This document shows positions 31,251 to 43,213 of a stretch of 64,000 nucleotides of DNA, one piece after another. Made by a program: the position numbers and the translations under genes. Each line of letters opens with the position of its first letter. Position 1 is the stretch's first letter. The DNA comes from JANQIO01 sp965229625 (lineage in GTDB: Bacteria > Pseudomonadota > Gammaproteobacteria > Pseudomonadales > Halieaceae). The stretch is taken from assembly GCA_965229625.1 (NCBI GenBank), contig CBDDJJ010000002.1:372001-436000 (forward strand). The letters run 5' to 3'. The notes below the pieces were generated by a model that was not told the origin of the DNA, did no database searches, and saw only the letters and a list, made by a program, of their open reading frames with translations.

Positions 31251-32693
31251 TCAACTCAACTCCCGCTCGGCGGCGGCGATGGCCGCGAACTCTTCTTCAG
31301 GCGCCTGCGCCACCAGGTGATGGCGACTGTACACAGCAAAATAGACAATCATCAGTAGATAAAATCCCGCGCTCCAGAGCGCGGCCTCGAAATTGGCAAG
31401 GAATGTAGAGATAAAGGCTACCACGGCTAACAGCAGGGCCAGACCCGAAGTCGCCACGCCGCCGGGCGTGCGGTAAGGTCGCGCCAGGTCGGGCTCACGC
31501 AGGCGCAGCAGGATATGCGACAGCATCATCATGGCATAGGAGATAGTGGCGCCAAACACGGCCATGGTCAGCATCAGGTCCCCCTCCCCCGTCAATGACA
31601 GCAGGAACCCGAGGCCCGCCGGCACCACCAGCGACAGCACCGGAACCTTGCGCGTATTGGTGACCGACAGCCGCCGCGGCAGGTAGCCCGCCCGCGACAG
31701 CGCAAAGACCTGTCGCGAGTAGGCATAGATGATGGAGAAGAAGCTGGCGATCAGGCCCGCCAGGCCGACCCAGTTGACGAAAGACGCCAGCCTGGAATCC
31801 TCGCCGTACACCGCCTGCAGGGCACCCACCAGCGGCGCGCCGTGGTCCTGCATCAGCGCCGAGCCGGCGCCGCCCGGTGCCAGCACCAATACCAGCAAGC
31901 CGAACACCAGCAGAATCAGCATGGCGACAATAATGCCGCGCGGCATATCGCGGCCCGGGTCCTTGGCTTCCTCCGCCGCAAGCGGCACACCCTCCACTGC
32001 CAGGAACAGCCACATGGCAAAGGGCAGCGCCGCCCAGATACCCAGGTAGCCCTGTGGCAGGAACACACTGGCGCCGGTGGCCTCCGGGTTGGCGGGGATA
32101 TCGAACAAATTGGCGGTATCAAAATGCGGCACCATACCGACGATAAACACCAGCAGCGCCGCCACCGCCAGCAGGGTAATCACGAACATGACCTTGAGTG
32201 CCTCGCCCACGCCCCACAGGTGGATGCCGACGAAGACCAGGTAGCTGGCAAGGCTCACCGGCCAGCCGTCGATGCCCACCAGGGATTCCACGTAGCCGCC
32301 GATGAAAACGGCGATAGCCGCCGGCGCAATGGCGTATTCCAGCAGGATTGCGGTGCCGGTCAGGTAACCACCCCAGGGGCCCATGGTGCGGCGCGCAAAG
32401 CTGTAGCCACCACCGGCGGTGGGCAGGCTGGAAGACAGTTCAGCCAGGCTCAACACCATGCACAGGTACATCAGTCCCATAATGCCGGTGGCCACCAGCA
32501 TGCCGCCGAATCCGCCGGTCGCCAGGCCGAAGTTCCAGCCGGCGAAATCGCCGGAGATCACGTAGGAAACGCCGAGTCCCGCCAGCAGGATCCAGCCCGC
32601 TGCGCCTCGCTGCAGTTGCCTGTGCCTGAGGTAGTCGTCGCCGACCGATTCGTACTCTACGCCGCCCTGCGCTTCGCCGGTGCTGGCTTCCAT
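31251..32693 (-). CDS. Amino acid permease, ethanolamine-permease type
   Basis: A 480-aa APC-superfamily transporter with about 12 membrane helices. I chose the ATG at 32693, preceded by GGAG; a longer frame is open. Landmarks: GWILLAGLGVSYVISGDFAGWNFGLATGGFGGML, ELSSSLPTAGGGYSFARRTMGPWGGYLTG and VEGVPLAAEEAKDPGRDMPRG, as in ethanolamine permeases (Eat). Substrate not proven; no ethanolamine lyase genes are nearby. The M23 gene starts 1 nt downstream. Divergent from greB (42 bp between starts). Confidence 0.88.
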   Translation of the reverse strand: MEASTGEAQGGVEYESVGDDYLRHRQLQRGAAGWILLAGLGVSYVISGDFAGWNFGLATGGFGGMLVATGIMGLMYLCMVLSLAELSSSLPTAGGGYSFARRTMGPWGGYLTGTAILLEYAIAPAAIAVFIGGYVESLVGIDGWPVSLASYLVFVGIHLWGVGEALKVMFVITLLAVAALLVFIVGMVPHFDTANLFDIPANPEATGASVFLPQGYLGIWAALPFAMWLFLAVEGVPLAAEEAKDPGRDMPRGIIVAMLILLVFGLLVLVLAPGGAGSALMQDHGAPLVGALQAVYGEDSRLASFVNWVGLAGLIASFFSIIYAYSRQVFALSRAGYLPRRLSVTNTRKVPVLSLVVPAGLGFLLSLTGEGDLMLTMAVFGATISYAMMMLSHILLRLREPDLARPYRTPGGVATSGLALLLAVVAFISTFLANFEAALWSAGFYLLMIVYFAVYSRHHLVAQAPEEEFAAIAAAERELS

Positions 32694-32735
32694 GCTGGCT
32701 CCAATGCCGCTGACCAAGTGCGCTAACATAGCGAA

Positions 32736-33239
32736 ATGGGACGTTACCGACCACCTCGAAAACGTGGCTCACGCTATATCACACCGGAAGGCGAGGCGGC
32801 CCTGCGCGCGGAGTTACACCAGCTCTGGAAGGTGGAGCGGCCACAGGTCACCTCAGCGGTGCACGAGGCGGCAAAGAATGGTGATCGCTCCGAAAACGGT
32901 GACTACATCTACGGCAAGAAGCGGCTGCGGGAGATCGACAGCCGGGTGCGGTTTCTGAACAAGCGCCTGGAAGAATTGCAGGTAGTGGATCGCGCGCCGG
33001 ACGATCGCGAGAAGGTCTATTTCGGCGCCTGGGTCACCCTGGAAGACGATGACGGTGAGGAACAGCGCTACCGCATAGTCGGCCCGGATGAGTTCGACCT
33101 GAAACAGGGCAAACTCAGCATGGACTCACCGATGGCGCGCTCACTGCTGGGCAAGCGGCTCGATGACGAGGTACAGGTGAGAAGCCCGGGCGGAGAGCAG
33201 CGCTACTACATCACTGATATCAGCTACTCACAGCCCTAG
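32736..33239 (+). CDS. greB: Transcription elongation factor GreB
   Basis: A 167-aa protein: MGRYRPPRKRGSRYITPEGEAALRAELHQLW, then the coiled coil with the GDRSENGDYIYGKKRLREID tip whose acidic residues enter the RNA polymerase channel, and the C-terminal FKBP-like domain (FGAWVTLEDDDGEEQRYRIVGPDE..SPMARSLLGKRLDDEV). It stimulates cleavage of backtracked RNA. The longer, more basic N-terminus and tip YIYGKK distinguish GreB from GreA. Confidence 0.97.
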   Translation: MGRYRPPRKRGSRYITPEGEAALRAELHQLWKVERPQVTSAVHEAAKNGDRSENGDYIYGKKRLREIDSRVRFLNKRLEELQVVDRAPDDREKVYFGAWVTLEDDDGEEQRYRIVGPDEFDLKQGKLSMDSPMARSLLGKRLDDEVQVRSPGGEQRYYITDISYSQP

Positions 33240-33255
33240 GCGAACACCATCGACG

Positions 33256-33840
33256 CTAGAGCGCAAACACCAGTTGCGCGGTGACCGGTACCTGGGTGGC
33301 GATGTTCTGCAACCCGGCGATGGTGCGCAAGCGCTCCACCCCGGCGGTCAGTTCGAAGTCTGCCGCGCTCACCACCAGCGGCTGCTCGGTGGTCACGTGA
33401 ATTTCATCGCCGAGGCGGGCCACGTTCACCTTGCTGGCGTAGGTCTTGCTGCTGCCATGCAGGTCCAGGGTGACGTTGACATCCATCACGGTGTAGTCGC
33501 CGTTCTCGAGCGCCTTGACCTTGTCCATGTCCACCAGCGCGGTCAGCGTGGCCTTCGGATAGAGCTCGGTTTCAAACAGCATCTTCTGCATGCGCTCGTT
33601 GCGGATCGGGATCATGGTTTCCACGTCGACCAGCGGGATCGTGACACTGACCGCACCGTTCTCTATGCCGCCGGTCAGTGAGCTGAAGTGATGTACCTCC
33701 GCAATCGCCGCGTTCTTCACGGAGATGAAGCGGATATCCGACTTGTCACCGAGCAGCGCGTGTTCCGCGAGGGCCGGCAGGCTCAATGACGCCGCAAAAA
33801 ACGTCGCCAGAACAGCCGTGATCAATTGCCTGGTTTTCAT
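33256..33840 (-). CDS. YceI-family periplasmic lipocalin-like protein
   Basis: A 194-aa protein with a signal peptide (cleavage after SLPALA). The rest follows the YceI fold: SDIRFISVKNAAIAEVHHFSSLTGGIENGAVSVTIPLVDVETMIPIRNERMQKMLFET, and a middle beta-barrel with VNVTLDLHGSSKTYASKVNV. YceI proteins bind isoprenoid-type lipids in the periplasm. Monocistronic, convergent with greB. Confidence 0.92.
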   Translation of the reverse strand: MKTRQLITAVLATFFAASLSLPALAEHALLGDKSDIRFISVKNAAIAEVHHFSSLTGGIENGAVSVTIPLVDVETMIPIRNERMQKMLFETELYPKATLTALVDMDKVKALENGDYTVMDVNVTLDLHGSSKTYASKVNVARLGDEIHVTTEQPLVVSAADFELTAGVERLRTIAGLQNIATQVPVTAQLVFAL

Positions 33841-33878
33841 GTGCTTTTCTCCAGAGTCAGCGGGATGGGAACAAAGAG

Positions 33879-34310
33879 TCAGCGGGGTGACAGAATGGCA
33901 AAAGCCCAGCCCTGCCGGGTGAGCGGGTTGAGCCTGGCCGCCAGTTCCTGCAGGTAGGCCGGCAGCGAGGCCGGGCGGCGAAACGCCTTGCCGGGGGCCA
34001 GCACAAATGCCTTCGCCTCCTGTTCGCGGCCGCCGCGCCAGAAGCGCACCCGCGGCTGCTTGCGCAGGTTTTTTACCCAGAAAGAGCGCTCTCCGCGCCC
34101 GGTAGCCACGAGGATATGCCGGCCCAGCTTCATCGCCACCAGCGGTGTGCGGCGTGGCTGGCCGCTCTTGAAGCCGGTGCTCTCGAGCACAATCAGGCCC
34201 CCGGGCAGCAGCCGCGGCGAGGCAATGCCGCAGCGCACGGCGGGTTCCACCACCGCGTTGAGGCGGCGGAAAAAATCACGTTCAAATGATGCAGGCAGTG
34301 CAAGATCCAT
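33879..34310 (-). CDS. Deazaflavin/flavin-dependent nitroreductase family protein
   Basis: A 143-aa split-barrel protein. LIVLESTGFKSGQPRRTPLVAMKLGRHILVATGRGERSFWVKNLRKQPRVRFWRGGREQEAKAFVL is the DUF385/Ddn pattern. In actinobacteria such proteins use F420H2; in gammaproteobacteria, which mostly lack F420, the cofactor is uncertain (FMN or other). Stands alone between YceI and a divergent MFS gene. Confidence 0.82.
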   Translation of the reverse strand: MDLALPASFERDFFRRLNAVVEPAVRCGIASPRLLPGGLIVLESTGFKSGQPRRTPLVAMKLGRHILVATGRGERSFWVKNLRKQPRVRFWRGGREQEAKAFVLAPGKAFRRPASLPAYLQELAARLNPLTRQGWAFAILSPR

Positions 34311-34430
34311 AGTGTTTCCAAGTTGCCGGGCGCTATCGCCCGTATGATAAATCGCCTACCATCGGCGCTCACCTGGTGTCCTGTCCGATGAATTCCTGTG
34401 CTCTCAGAGCCCACAGGACCAGAGTACCCT

Positions 34431-35699
34431 ATGTACGATTCCAACGCTGAGCGAGATTACCACCGGCGCGTGCAGGAGAGCCTGCCGCGCAACTTTGCCG
34501 TGCACCTGGTACACGGCCTGCTGGGGCAAACCGGCTTTCGGCTCGTCAGCACACCCACTTTTGTGCCTGCCTATATCCTGCTGCTGTCCGGCGGCTCCGA
34601 TGTGGCGGTGGGCCTGGCCCTGTCGCTGGCCGCGCTTGGCGCCGCGGTGACTCCGCTGTTCAGCGCCAGCCTGATCGGCCACCGCCGCCGGGTTCTGCCG
34701 GTGGGGTTCTGGACCGGTGGCGCCATGCGGGTGGCGGTGCTGTGTCTGGCGCTGGCTGGCCTGCTGCTGGAGGGCCAGGCGGCGCTGTTGGCGGCGCTGG
34801 CGGCCATGGCGCTGTTCGGGTTGTTTGCCGGCATGCAGACCGTGGTGTTCCAGACCTTGCTCTCCAAGGTGATCCCCGTGCACTACCGCGGCCGCCTGAT
34901 GGGACTCAGGAACTTTCTCGCCAGCCTCACCACCATCGGTGTGGCCTGGGTGGGCGGTAACTACCTGTTGGGTACGCCGCCCAGCTCGGCGGGCTACGGT
35001 GCGGTATTCCTGATGGCCTTCGCGCTCACCACCCTCGGCCTGCTGGTGCTGATACTGGTGCAGGAACCGGAGCCACCCACCGTGGCAGACAGGCGCAGCT
35101 TCGGCCAGTACCTGCGCGAGATGCCAGGCTTCCTGCGCGCGGAACCGGCCTTTGCCCGCTTTGTTGCCGCCCGGGCCCTGTCCACCCTGGGGCGCATGGC
35201 CCTGCCCTTCTACATCCTGTTTGCCGGTGAAAGCATTGGCCTGTCGGGGGAAACTCTGGCCAGCCTGACGGTGGCATTCACCATTGCCGCCACCCTGGCC
35301 AACCTGTTCTGGGGCTGGCTGTCGGACCAGTACGGGTTTCGGTTGTGCATGCTGCTCTCCATCGGCCTGTGGATTGCCGCCACCCTGACCTTGCTGCTCA
35401 GCGCGAACTACTGGGTGGTGGTGGCGGTATTCGCGGCGGTTGGTGCGTCCCAGGAGGGCTTTCGCCTGGGCTCCATCAGCCTGCCCATGGAATTTGGCAA
35501 CCGCGAGCAGACTTCCCTGCGACTGGCTATCGCCAATACCGTGAGTGAAGGTGCCGGCAGCATCGCGCCCCTGCTGGGCGGCGTGGTCGCGGCGGCGCTG
35601 GGCTATGGCGCGGTGTTTATTGGCGCCGGCATCCTGCTCTCGATCGGTTTCGTCGTGCTGCTCAGCGTGCAGGAGCCGCGATTCCAGACCCAGGCTTGA
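34431..35699 (+). CDS. MFS transporter
   Basis: A 422-aa integral membrane protein with about 12 helices. I chose the ATG at 34431 (MYDSNAERDYHRRVQESLPRNF); a GTG 33 bp earlier is possible. The signature between helices 2 and 3 is LFSASLIGHRRRVLPVGFW, and that between 8 and 9 is LFWGWLSDQYGFRL, which fits D-x3-G of the superfamily. The substrate is not recognisable. Followed at 62 bp by a glyoxalase-like gene. Confidence 0.88.
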   Translation: MYDSNAERDYHRRVQESLPRNFAVHLVHGLLGQTGFRLVSTPTFVPAYILLLSGGSDVAVGLALSLAALGAAVTPLFSASLIGHRRRVLPVGFWTGGAMRVAVLCLALAGLLLEGQAALLAALAAMALFGLFAGMQTVVFQTLLSKVIPVHYRGRLMGLRNFLASLTTIGVAWVGGNYLLGTPPSSAGYGAVFLMAFALTTLGLLVLILVQEPEPPTVADRRSFGQYLREMPGFLRAEPAFARFVAARALSTLGRMALPFYILFAGESIGLSGETLASLTVAFTIAATLANLFWGWLSDQYGFRLCMLLSIGLWIAATLTLLLSANYWVVVAVFAAVGASQEGFRLGSISLPMEFGNREQTSLRLAIANTVSEGAGSIAPLLGGVVAAALGYGAVFIGAGILLSIGFVVLLSVQEPRFQTQA

Positions 35700-35760
35700 C
35701 AGGTGGCGGTCATTCCCCGCGCAAGCTACCTTCATTAACGAGAACTCAGGAGAGCTACCC

Positions 35761-36132
35761 ATGGAAAAAGTCACCGGCATTGGCGGCCTGTTCTTCCGCG
35801 CCAGGGACCCGGCGGCGCTGGCCGCCTGGTACGAAGAGCACCTGGGTGTATCACGGGTGCCCACCGACTACGACACGCCACCCTGGATGCAGGACGCAGG
35901 CCCCACCGTGTTCGCCCCCTTCTCCGAAAACACCGACTACTTCGGTCGCCCGGAGCAGGCCTGGATGGTCAACTTCCGCGTCGATGACCTGGACGCCATG
36001 GCCGCGCAACTGGAGGCCGCCGGCATTAAGGTGGAGCGCGACCTGGAGGAGTATCCCAACGGGCGCTTCGCCCGGGTCTACGACCCGGAGGGCAACCCTA
36101 TCGAACTGTGGGAGCCGGCAACCCCACAATGA
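35761..36132 (+). CDS. VOC (glyoxalase-type) family protein
   Basis: A 123-aa protein with the two beta-alpha-beta3 halves of a VOC fold: GLFFRARDPAALAAWYEEHLGVS and VNFRVDDLDAMAAQLEAAGIKVERDLEEYPNGRFARVYDPEGNPIELWEP (metal-binding Glu in IELWEP). An AGGAG site precedes the ATG. Possibly glyoxalase- or resistance-type. The stop overlaps the lipoprotein start (ATGA). Confidence 0.9.
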   Translation: MEKVTGIGGLFFRARDPAALAAWYEEHLGVSRVPTDYDTPPWMQDAGPTVFAPFSENTDYFGRPEQAWMVNFRVDDLDAMAAQLEAAGIKVERDLEEYPNGRFARVYDPEGNPIELWEPATPQ

Positions 36133-36767
36133 GACCTTTTTTCCTGATCCTTCTGGCGCTGCTGCTGGCCGGCTGCGCCAACAATGCCTACATCACCAAC
36201 AGCTGGACGGCCAAAAACATCGAGGACTACCGGGACCTGTCCGGTGTACTGGTACTGGCGGTGACGACCCATACTGATATCCGCCAGCGCTTCGAGCGGG
36301 AGTTCACGGATGCACTGCAGGCGGAAGGCGTGAAGGCGGTGGCGAGCTACGAACTCAACCCGGCGAAGAAGATTGACCGGGAAGCGGTAGCCGCCATGGC
36401 CGCGCAGGCGGGCACCGATACGGTGCTGGTGACCAGCTTTGCCGGCCGCGACGAACAGGAAGTGCTGCACCCGGGCCGCACCTATTATGGCGTGCAGCCC
36501 ATATACCGCAGCGGCGGCTACTACCGCCACGGCGGCGTGTACGGCGTACCCTATGAGGTGGCCCATGTGCCCGATTTCTACGCCCAGCACAAATCCCTGC
36601 ACCTGGAAGCCAACCTCTACGCCGTGCGCGACGGCACCCACTTATGGCAGGCGGCCTCCGGCATCGAGGAAACCGGCGATCGCGAGGCGATCATGGAAGC
36701 CTTTATCGAGGCTTTCGTGGATCAGCTGGACCGGGACCTAATCCAGAATCGACGAGTAGATGATTGA
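36129..36767 (+). CDS. Lipoprotein of unknown function
   Basis: A 212-aa protein with a lipoprotein signal (FFLILLALLLAGC, cleavage before C). The first part VLVLAVTTHTDIRQRFEREFTDALQAEGVKAVASYELNP resembles domains of outer-membrane lipoproteins that recall DUF4136 proteins. A Tyr/Gly-rich insert (GVQPIYRSGGYYRHGGVYGVPYE) lies in the middle. The end overlaps the convergent serine hydrolase gene by 30 bp. Confidence 0.75.
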   Translation: MRPFFLILLALLLAGCANNAYITNSWTAKNIEDYRDLSGVLVLAVTTHTDIRQRFEREFTDALQAEGVKAVASYELNPAKKIDREAVAAMAAQAGTDTVLVTSFAGRDEQEVLHPGRTYYGVQPIYRSGGYYRHGGVYGVPYEVAHVPDFYAQHKSLHLEANLYAVRDGTHLWQAASGIEETGDREAIMEAFIEAFVDQLDRDLIQNRRVDD

Positions 36768-37958
36768 GTGCAGCTGGCTGCGGAAATTGAAGGTGCCCGA
36801 GGGGATCAGCTGGGTCATGAAGATCACCACCAGGTCTTCCACCGGGTCCACCCAGAACAGGGTGCTGGCCAGTCCGCCCCAGTGATACTCACCCACTGAC
36901 GTCAAGGTACCGCTGGCTACCGGGTCGGTGCGGGTCGCAAAACCCAGCCCAAAGCCGATGCCTTCATTACCGGTCTCGCTGAAACTGCCCCGCGCCCAAC
37001 CCGCCAGGTCGCCGCCATCCGGCAGGTGGTTGGCCGTCATCATCGCCAGCGTGCGCGGGCCGATAATACGTGCGCCATCGAGCTCGCCGCCGTTGCGCAG
37101 CATGCTGCAGAAGCGGTAATAGTCGGCCATGGTGGACACCAGGCCACCGCCACCGCTGAAAAACGTCCGATCCCGGTAGGCGCTGGCCTGGCCATCGTCT
37201 TCCAGGCCAATCGACTTGTCGAGGTTGCGCTGGTAGCAGGAGGCAAAACGCTCCACCTTGTCATCGGCAATATTGAATGCGGTGTCATGCATGCCCAGGG
37301 GCTCGAATACATGCTCGCGCAGGTACGCGTCCAGGCTCTGTCCAGACAGCACTTCTACCAGGTAGCCCAACACATCGGTGGCTACCGAATAGTTCCAGGC
37401 CGTACCCGGCTCAAACTCCAGCGGCAGCGCCGCCAGGCCTTCGATCATGTCCCGCAGGGTCTGGCCGGGCTGCAGGTTGCCGATGCGTGCCTTGCGGTAG
37501 CCATGGTCGACATTGGTGGCGTGCATAAAGCCATAGGTCAGGCCCGACATATGTGTGAACAGGTGCCGAATGGTCATTGGTGACTGGCAGGCCACCGTCT
37601 CATACATCGGCCAGCTACCGGCCTTGAAGATGCGCAGCTTGCGCCACTCGGGGATGTAGCGGTACACCGGGTCGTTGAGATGGAACATACCGCGCTCGTG
37701 TAGCTGCATCAGCGCCAGGGACGTGATCGGCTTGGTCATGGAGTAGATGCGGAAGATGGTGTCATCCTCCACCGGCAGGTCGCGCTCGAGGTCGCGGCGG
37801 CCTTCCTTTTCCAGGTAACAGACCTGCCCCCGGCGGGCGACCAGCGTGAGACTGCCGGGAATCTTGCCGGGCTCGATGTAGCGGCTGCGCAGGTGTTCGC
37901 CAATGCGCGCCAGGCGCTCGCCACACAGGCCGACTTCGGCGGGATCTACCCGATTCAT
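36738..37958 (-). CDS. Serine hydrolase of the beta-lactamase (class C) fold
   Basis: A 406-aa protein. I chose the ATG at 37958, preceded by AAGGAG, which avoids overlap with the neighbouring gene. Catalytic motif SMTK (SxxK, in FRIYSMTKPITSLALMQLHERG); NYSVATDVLGYLVEVLSGQSLDAYLREHVFEPLGM corresponds to the YxN region; a WGG (EYHWGGLASTLFWVDP) replaces KTG. No signal peptide, so probably a cytoplasmic esterase/EstB-type enzyme rather than a resistance lactamase. 19 bp downstream of the UDG gene. Confidence 0.9.
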   Translation of the reverse strand: MNRVDPAEVGLCGERLARIGEHLRSRYIEPGKIPGSLTLVARRGQVCYLEKEGRRDLERDLPVEDDTIFRIYSMTKPITSLALMQLHERGMFHLNDPVYRYIPEWRKLRIFKAGSWPMYETVACQSPMTIRHLFTHMSGLTYGFMHATNVDHGYRKARIGNLQPGQTLRDMIEGLAALPLEFEPGTAWNYSVATDVLGYLVEVLSGQSLDAYLREHVFEPLGMHDTAFNIADDKVERFASCYQRNLDKSIGLEDDGQASAYRDRTFFSGGGGLVSTMADYYRFCSMLRNGGELDGARIIGPRTLAMMTANHLPDGGDLAGWARGSFSETGNEGIGFGLGFATRTDPVASGTLTSVGEYHWGGLASTLFWVDPVEDLVVIFMTQLIPSGTFNFRSQLHSIIYSSILD

Positions 37959-37977
37959 GGGGACTCCTTGGGGTTCA

Positions 37978-38562
37978 CTAGTGTTTGGATTGCAGGTGTT
38001 CGCGAAAGGCCGGCAGTACCTCGGCCTCAAACCAGGGGTTGCGCCTGAGCCATAGCTGGTTGCGTGGCGAGGGGTGCGGCATCACCCAGTAGCGCGGTGC
38101 CCAGGTCTGCCAGTGGCGCACACGCTCGGTGAGGCTGCTCTTCTCGTCCAGCTCACCGTTCCAGCTCAGGTAGCGATCTTGAGCATACTTGCCGAGCAGC
38201 AAGGTGGTGCGGATGTTCGGCAGCCGCTCGAGGAGAGCATCGTGCCAGGTTTCCGAACACACCGGCGGCGGTGGCAGGTCACCGGACTTGCCTTTGCCGG
38301 GGTAACAGAAGGCCATCGGGATAATGGCCACCTTGCGCTCATCGTAGAACTCATCGCGCTCCATCTGCAGCCATTCCCGCAGCCGGTTGCCGCTGGGGTC
38401 ATTCCACGGGATCCCGGTCTCGTGCACTTTGGTGCCCGGGGCCTGGCCAATGATCAGCAGCTCGGCGTCCTCATGGGCGCGCAACACCGGCCGCGGGCCC
38501 AGGGGCAATTCACAGCGGGTGCAGGCGCGAACGTCGGCGAGCAGGTCGATTAGCGGTATCAT
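37978..38562 (-). CDS. Uracil-DNA glycosylase superfamily protein
   Basis: A 194-aa protein with CTRCELPLGPRPVLRAHEDAELLIIGQAPGTKVHETGIPWNDPSGNRLREWL (motif GQAPG, family 4/5-like) and the C-terminal MPHPSPRNQLW (HPSxRN). A CxxC at the start could hold an Fe-S cluster as in family 4/5 UDGs, though the other cysteines are less clear. Probably excises uracil or related bases, or is one of the inactive paralogues. Divergent from an alpha/beta hydrolase gene. Confidence 0.85.
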   Translation of the reverse strand: MIPLIDLLADVRACTRCELPLGPRPVLRAHEDAELLIIGQAPGTKVHETGIPWNDPSGNRLREWLQMERDEFYDERKVAIIPMAFCYPGKGKSGDLPPPPVCSETWHDALLERLPNIRTTLLLGKYAQDRYLSWNGELDEKSSLTERVRHWQTWAPRYWVMPHPSPRNQLWLRRNPWFEAEVLPAFREHLQSKH

Positions 38563-38571
38563 GGCGCCATC

Positions 38572-39345
38572 ATGCTACTTCATCACCTGCATCGCGGCGA
38601 GGGCCCGCCCGTCCTCTTGCTGCACGGCCTGTTCGGCTCTGCTGCCAACCTCGGCATGGTGGCCCGCGGCTTGGCCGAACAGTTCAGCGTCTACTCGCTC
38701 GATCTGCCCAACCATGGCCAATCACCCCGCCGTGAGGTGATGGACTACCCGGCCATGGCCGCTGATGTGGCCGCGTTTATCGAGGGCATGGACCTGGCGC
38801 CCTGCCGGGTGCTGGGCCATTCCATGGGCGGCAAAATTGCCATGCAGTTGGCACTGGAGCGCCCGGAACTGGTTGACCGCCTGGTGGTGGCCGATATCGC
38901 GCCAGTGCAATACCCGCCCCATCACGACGACGTGTTGTCCGGACTGGATGCCGTCGCGCTTGCCGGGCCGGAAGACCGCAAGGGTGCCGACGCGGTGCTG
39001 GCTGAACACGTCGAGGATGCCGGCGTGCGCGCCTTCCTGCTCAAGAGCTGGCAGAGGGACGGCAACGGTCGCTGGGACTGGCTGATCAACCGCGCAGCCA
39101 TCAAAGCCAATTACCGCTACCTGGGCGAACCCAATGTGCCGCCCTCCCCAGGCGGCCATTTCGACGGCCCGGTGCTGTTCATCGCCGGCAGTGAATCCAA
39201 TTACGTGCGGGCGGAGCACCGGGACGCCGTGCTGGCCCTGTTCCCCAATGCCGAGGTCAAGTCTATGCAGGGCGCCGGCCACTGGCTGCACGCTGAAAAG
39301 CCCGCCGTGTTCAACAAGCTGGCGGCCCGCTTCCTGGCCGGCTGA
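38572..39345 (+). CDS. Alpha/beta hydrolase (YbfF-type esterase)
   Basis: A 257-aa protein: LLHHLHRGEGPPVLLLHGLFGSAANLGMVARGLAEQFSVYSLDLPNHGQSPR, nucleophile elbow GHSMGG (Ser about 84), RLVVADIAPVQYPPHH, and the catalytic His in GAGHWLHAEKP near the end. Close in pattern to E. coli YbfF. Cytoplasmic; substrate unknown. Confidence 0.92.
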   Translation: MLLHHLHRGEGPPVLLLHGLFGSAANLGMVARGLAEQFSVYSLDLPNHGQSPRREVMDYPAMAADVAAFIEGMDLAPCRVLGHSMGGKIAMQLALERPELVDRLVVADIAPVQYPPHHDDVLSGLDAVALAGPEDRKGADAVLAEHVEDAGVRAFLLKSWQRDGNGRWDWLINRAAIKANYRYLGEPNVPPSPGGHFDGPVLFIAGSESNYVRAEHRDAVLALFPNAEVKSMQGAGHWLHAEKPAVFNKLAARFLAG

Positions 39346-39480
39346 CATTGCATGCTTCGCTCCAACTCAGCCTGGCTTCAGCCGGTATGTACGATGCAGT
39401 CAATATGCGAATTGGGTATTTGTCAGGCCTTCTTCCACAGAGCAAGCTGGATACGAAAGCAGGGAAAAACGAACCAGCAT

Positions 39481-39861
39481 GTGAAAAGACTACGTTTCAA
39501 TAGGGTAGCGACACTCGCTCTCATCATCTTCACGTGGCTCGTCTGGGCCTTCCTGCTCGCATTACTCGGCATTGCGTTTGGACCGGGTATTGGCAGCATA
39601 TTCCTTGCCGCCATTTTCGCTGCGGTCGGTCTCAGCATGCAGGTGATTGCTACCTTCTGCCGCGCGGATATCATGATTGTGCCGCTGTCAGCGGCGACAA
39701 CGATGCTGGCGACGCTGGTCACCGCAGTGATATTTGAAGGAGACGAAACCTTTGAAGAGATAGTTACCGCGTTCATCCTTTTTATATTACCTGTCGCCGG
39801 TGTCATGGCCCTGGTGAAGTGGATGTGTTTTGCAGATAAGGCAGAGCAGCCCAAATCCTAG
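39481..39861 (+). CDS. Small membrane protein, unknown
   Basis: A 126-aa frame from a GTG at 39481 with four hydrophobic segments (about residues 8-30, 34-52, 58-80, 92-110) and basic ends. The open frame extends back to 39352 in soluble, low-quality sequence. The ribosome site is weak. No family recognised; 3' of it lies the gcvP promoter region. Confidence 0.5.
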   Translation: MKRLRFNRVATLALIIFTWLVWAFLLALLGIAFGPGIGSIFLAAIFAAVGLSMQVIATFCRADIMIVPLSAATTMLATLVTAVIFEGDETFEEIVTAFILFILPVAGVMALVKWMCFADKAEQPKS

Positions 39862-39969
39862 CCAACCAGCGGATTCCCAGCCCCTGAACGGAACAAATCC
39901 ACTGCAGCTCGCTGGCATTGCGGGGCTGTTCCGGTACAATCGCCGCCTTGATCACAGAGGGCCTTGTAC

Positions 39970-42867
<2,898 letters not shown>

Positions 42868-42897
42868 ACGCAGTAGTCCCACGCCTGACTAGCATCA

Positions 42898-42961
42898 TTG
42901 CCAAATACCATAATGCTGGTAATGTCGCCTTTCCTACGCGATATTTACCAGTATTATGGTA
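42898..42961 (+). promoter_or_regulatory. HipB-like promoter with two operators
   Basis: TTGCCA (42898-42903), 16-nt spacer, TAATGT (42920-42925). Operator O1 TACCATAATGCTGGTA (42906-42921) lies between -35 and -10; O2 TACCAGTATTATGGTA (42946-42961) covers the start codon at 42956. Both have TACCA/TGGTA arms with a 6-nt centre and are 40 bp apart. Together they also form one large inverted repeat. Confidence 0.75.
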
Positions 42962-43213
42962 CAAACACCAACGACAGAGCATCTGAAAAGCCTGGGGCAG
43001 CGCCTCCGTGCCGCCCGCAAGCGCCGCTTTCCCGGGGATGACATGGCCGCCTTTGCCTTGCGTATCGGTGTTTCAAGATCCACGTTGCAAAAGATGGAAG
43101 ATGGCGACCTGAGCGTATCCCTGGGTCGTTACTACAGAGCCGCACAACGACTCGACCTGGACGCGGGATTCGAGGCACTGTTTGAGCGACCGCCTAGCCT
43201 GTTCGATGACTAG
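42956..43213 (+). CDS. HTH regulator, HipB-like antitoxin
   Basis: An 85-aa protein: LKSLGQRLRAARKRRFPGDDMAAFALRIGVSRSTLQKMEDGDLSVSLGRYYRAAQRLDLDAGFEALF is an XRE-type HTH. The start codon lies in operator O2, so binding would block both promoter and start. The stop overlaps the start of the HipA-like remnant (ATGACTAG). It appears intact although its partner is broken. Confidence 0.88.
   Translation: MVQTPTTEHLKSLGQRLRAARKRRFPGDDMAAFALRIGVSRSTLQKMEDGDLSVSLGRYYRAAQRLDLDAGFEALFERPPSLFDD

Noticed and set aside
39862..39969. Glycine riboswitch before gcvP
   Set aside because: The gap is only 108 bp and I see no pair of glycine aptamer motifs.
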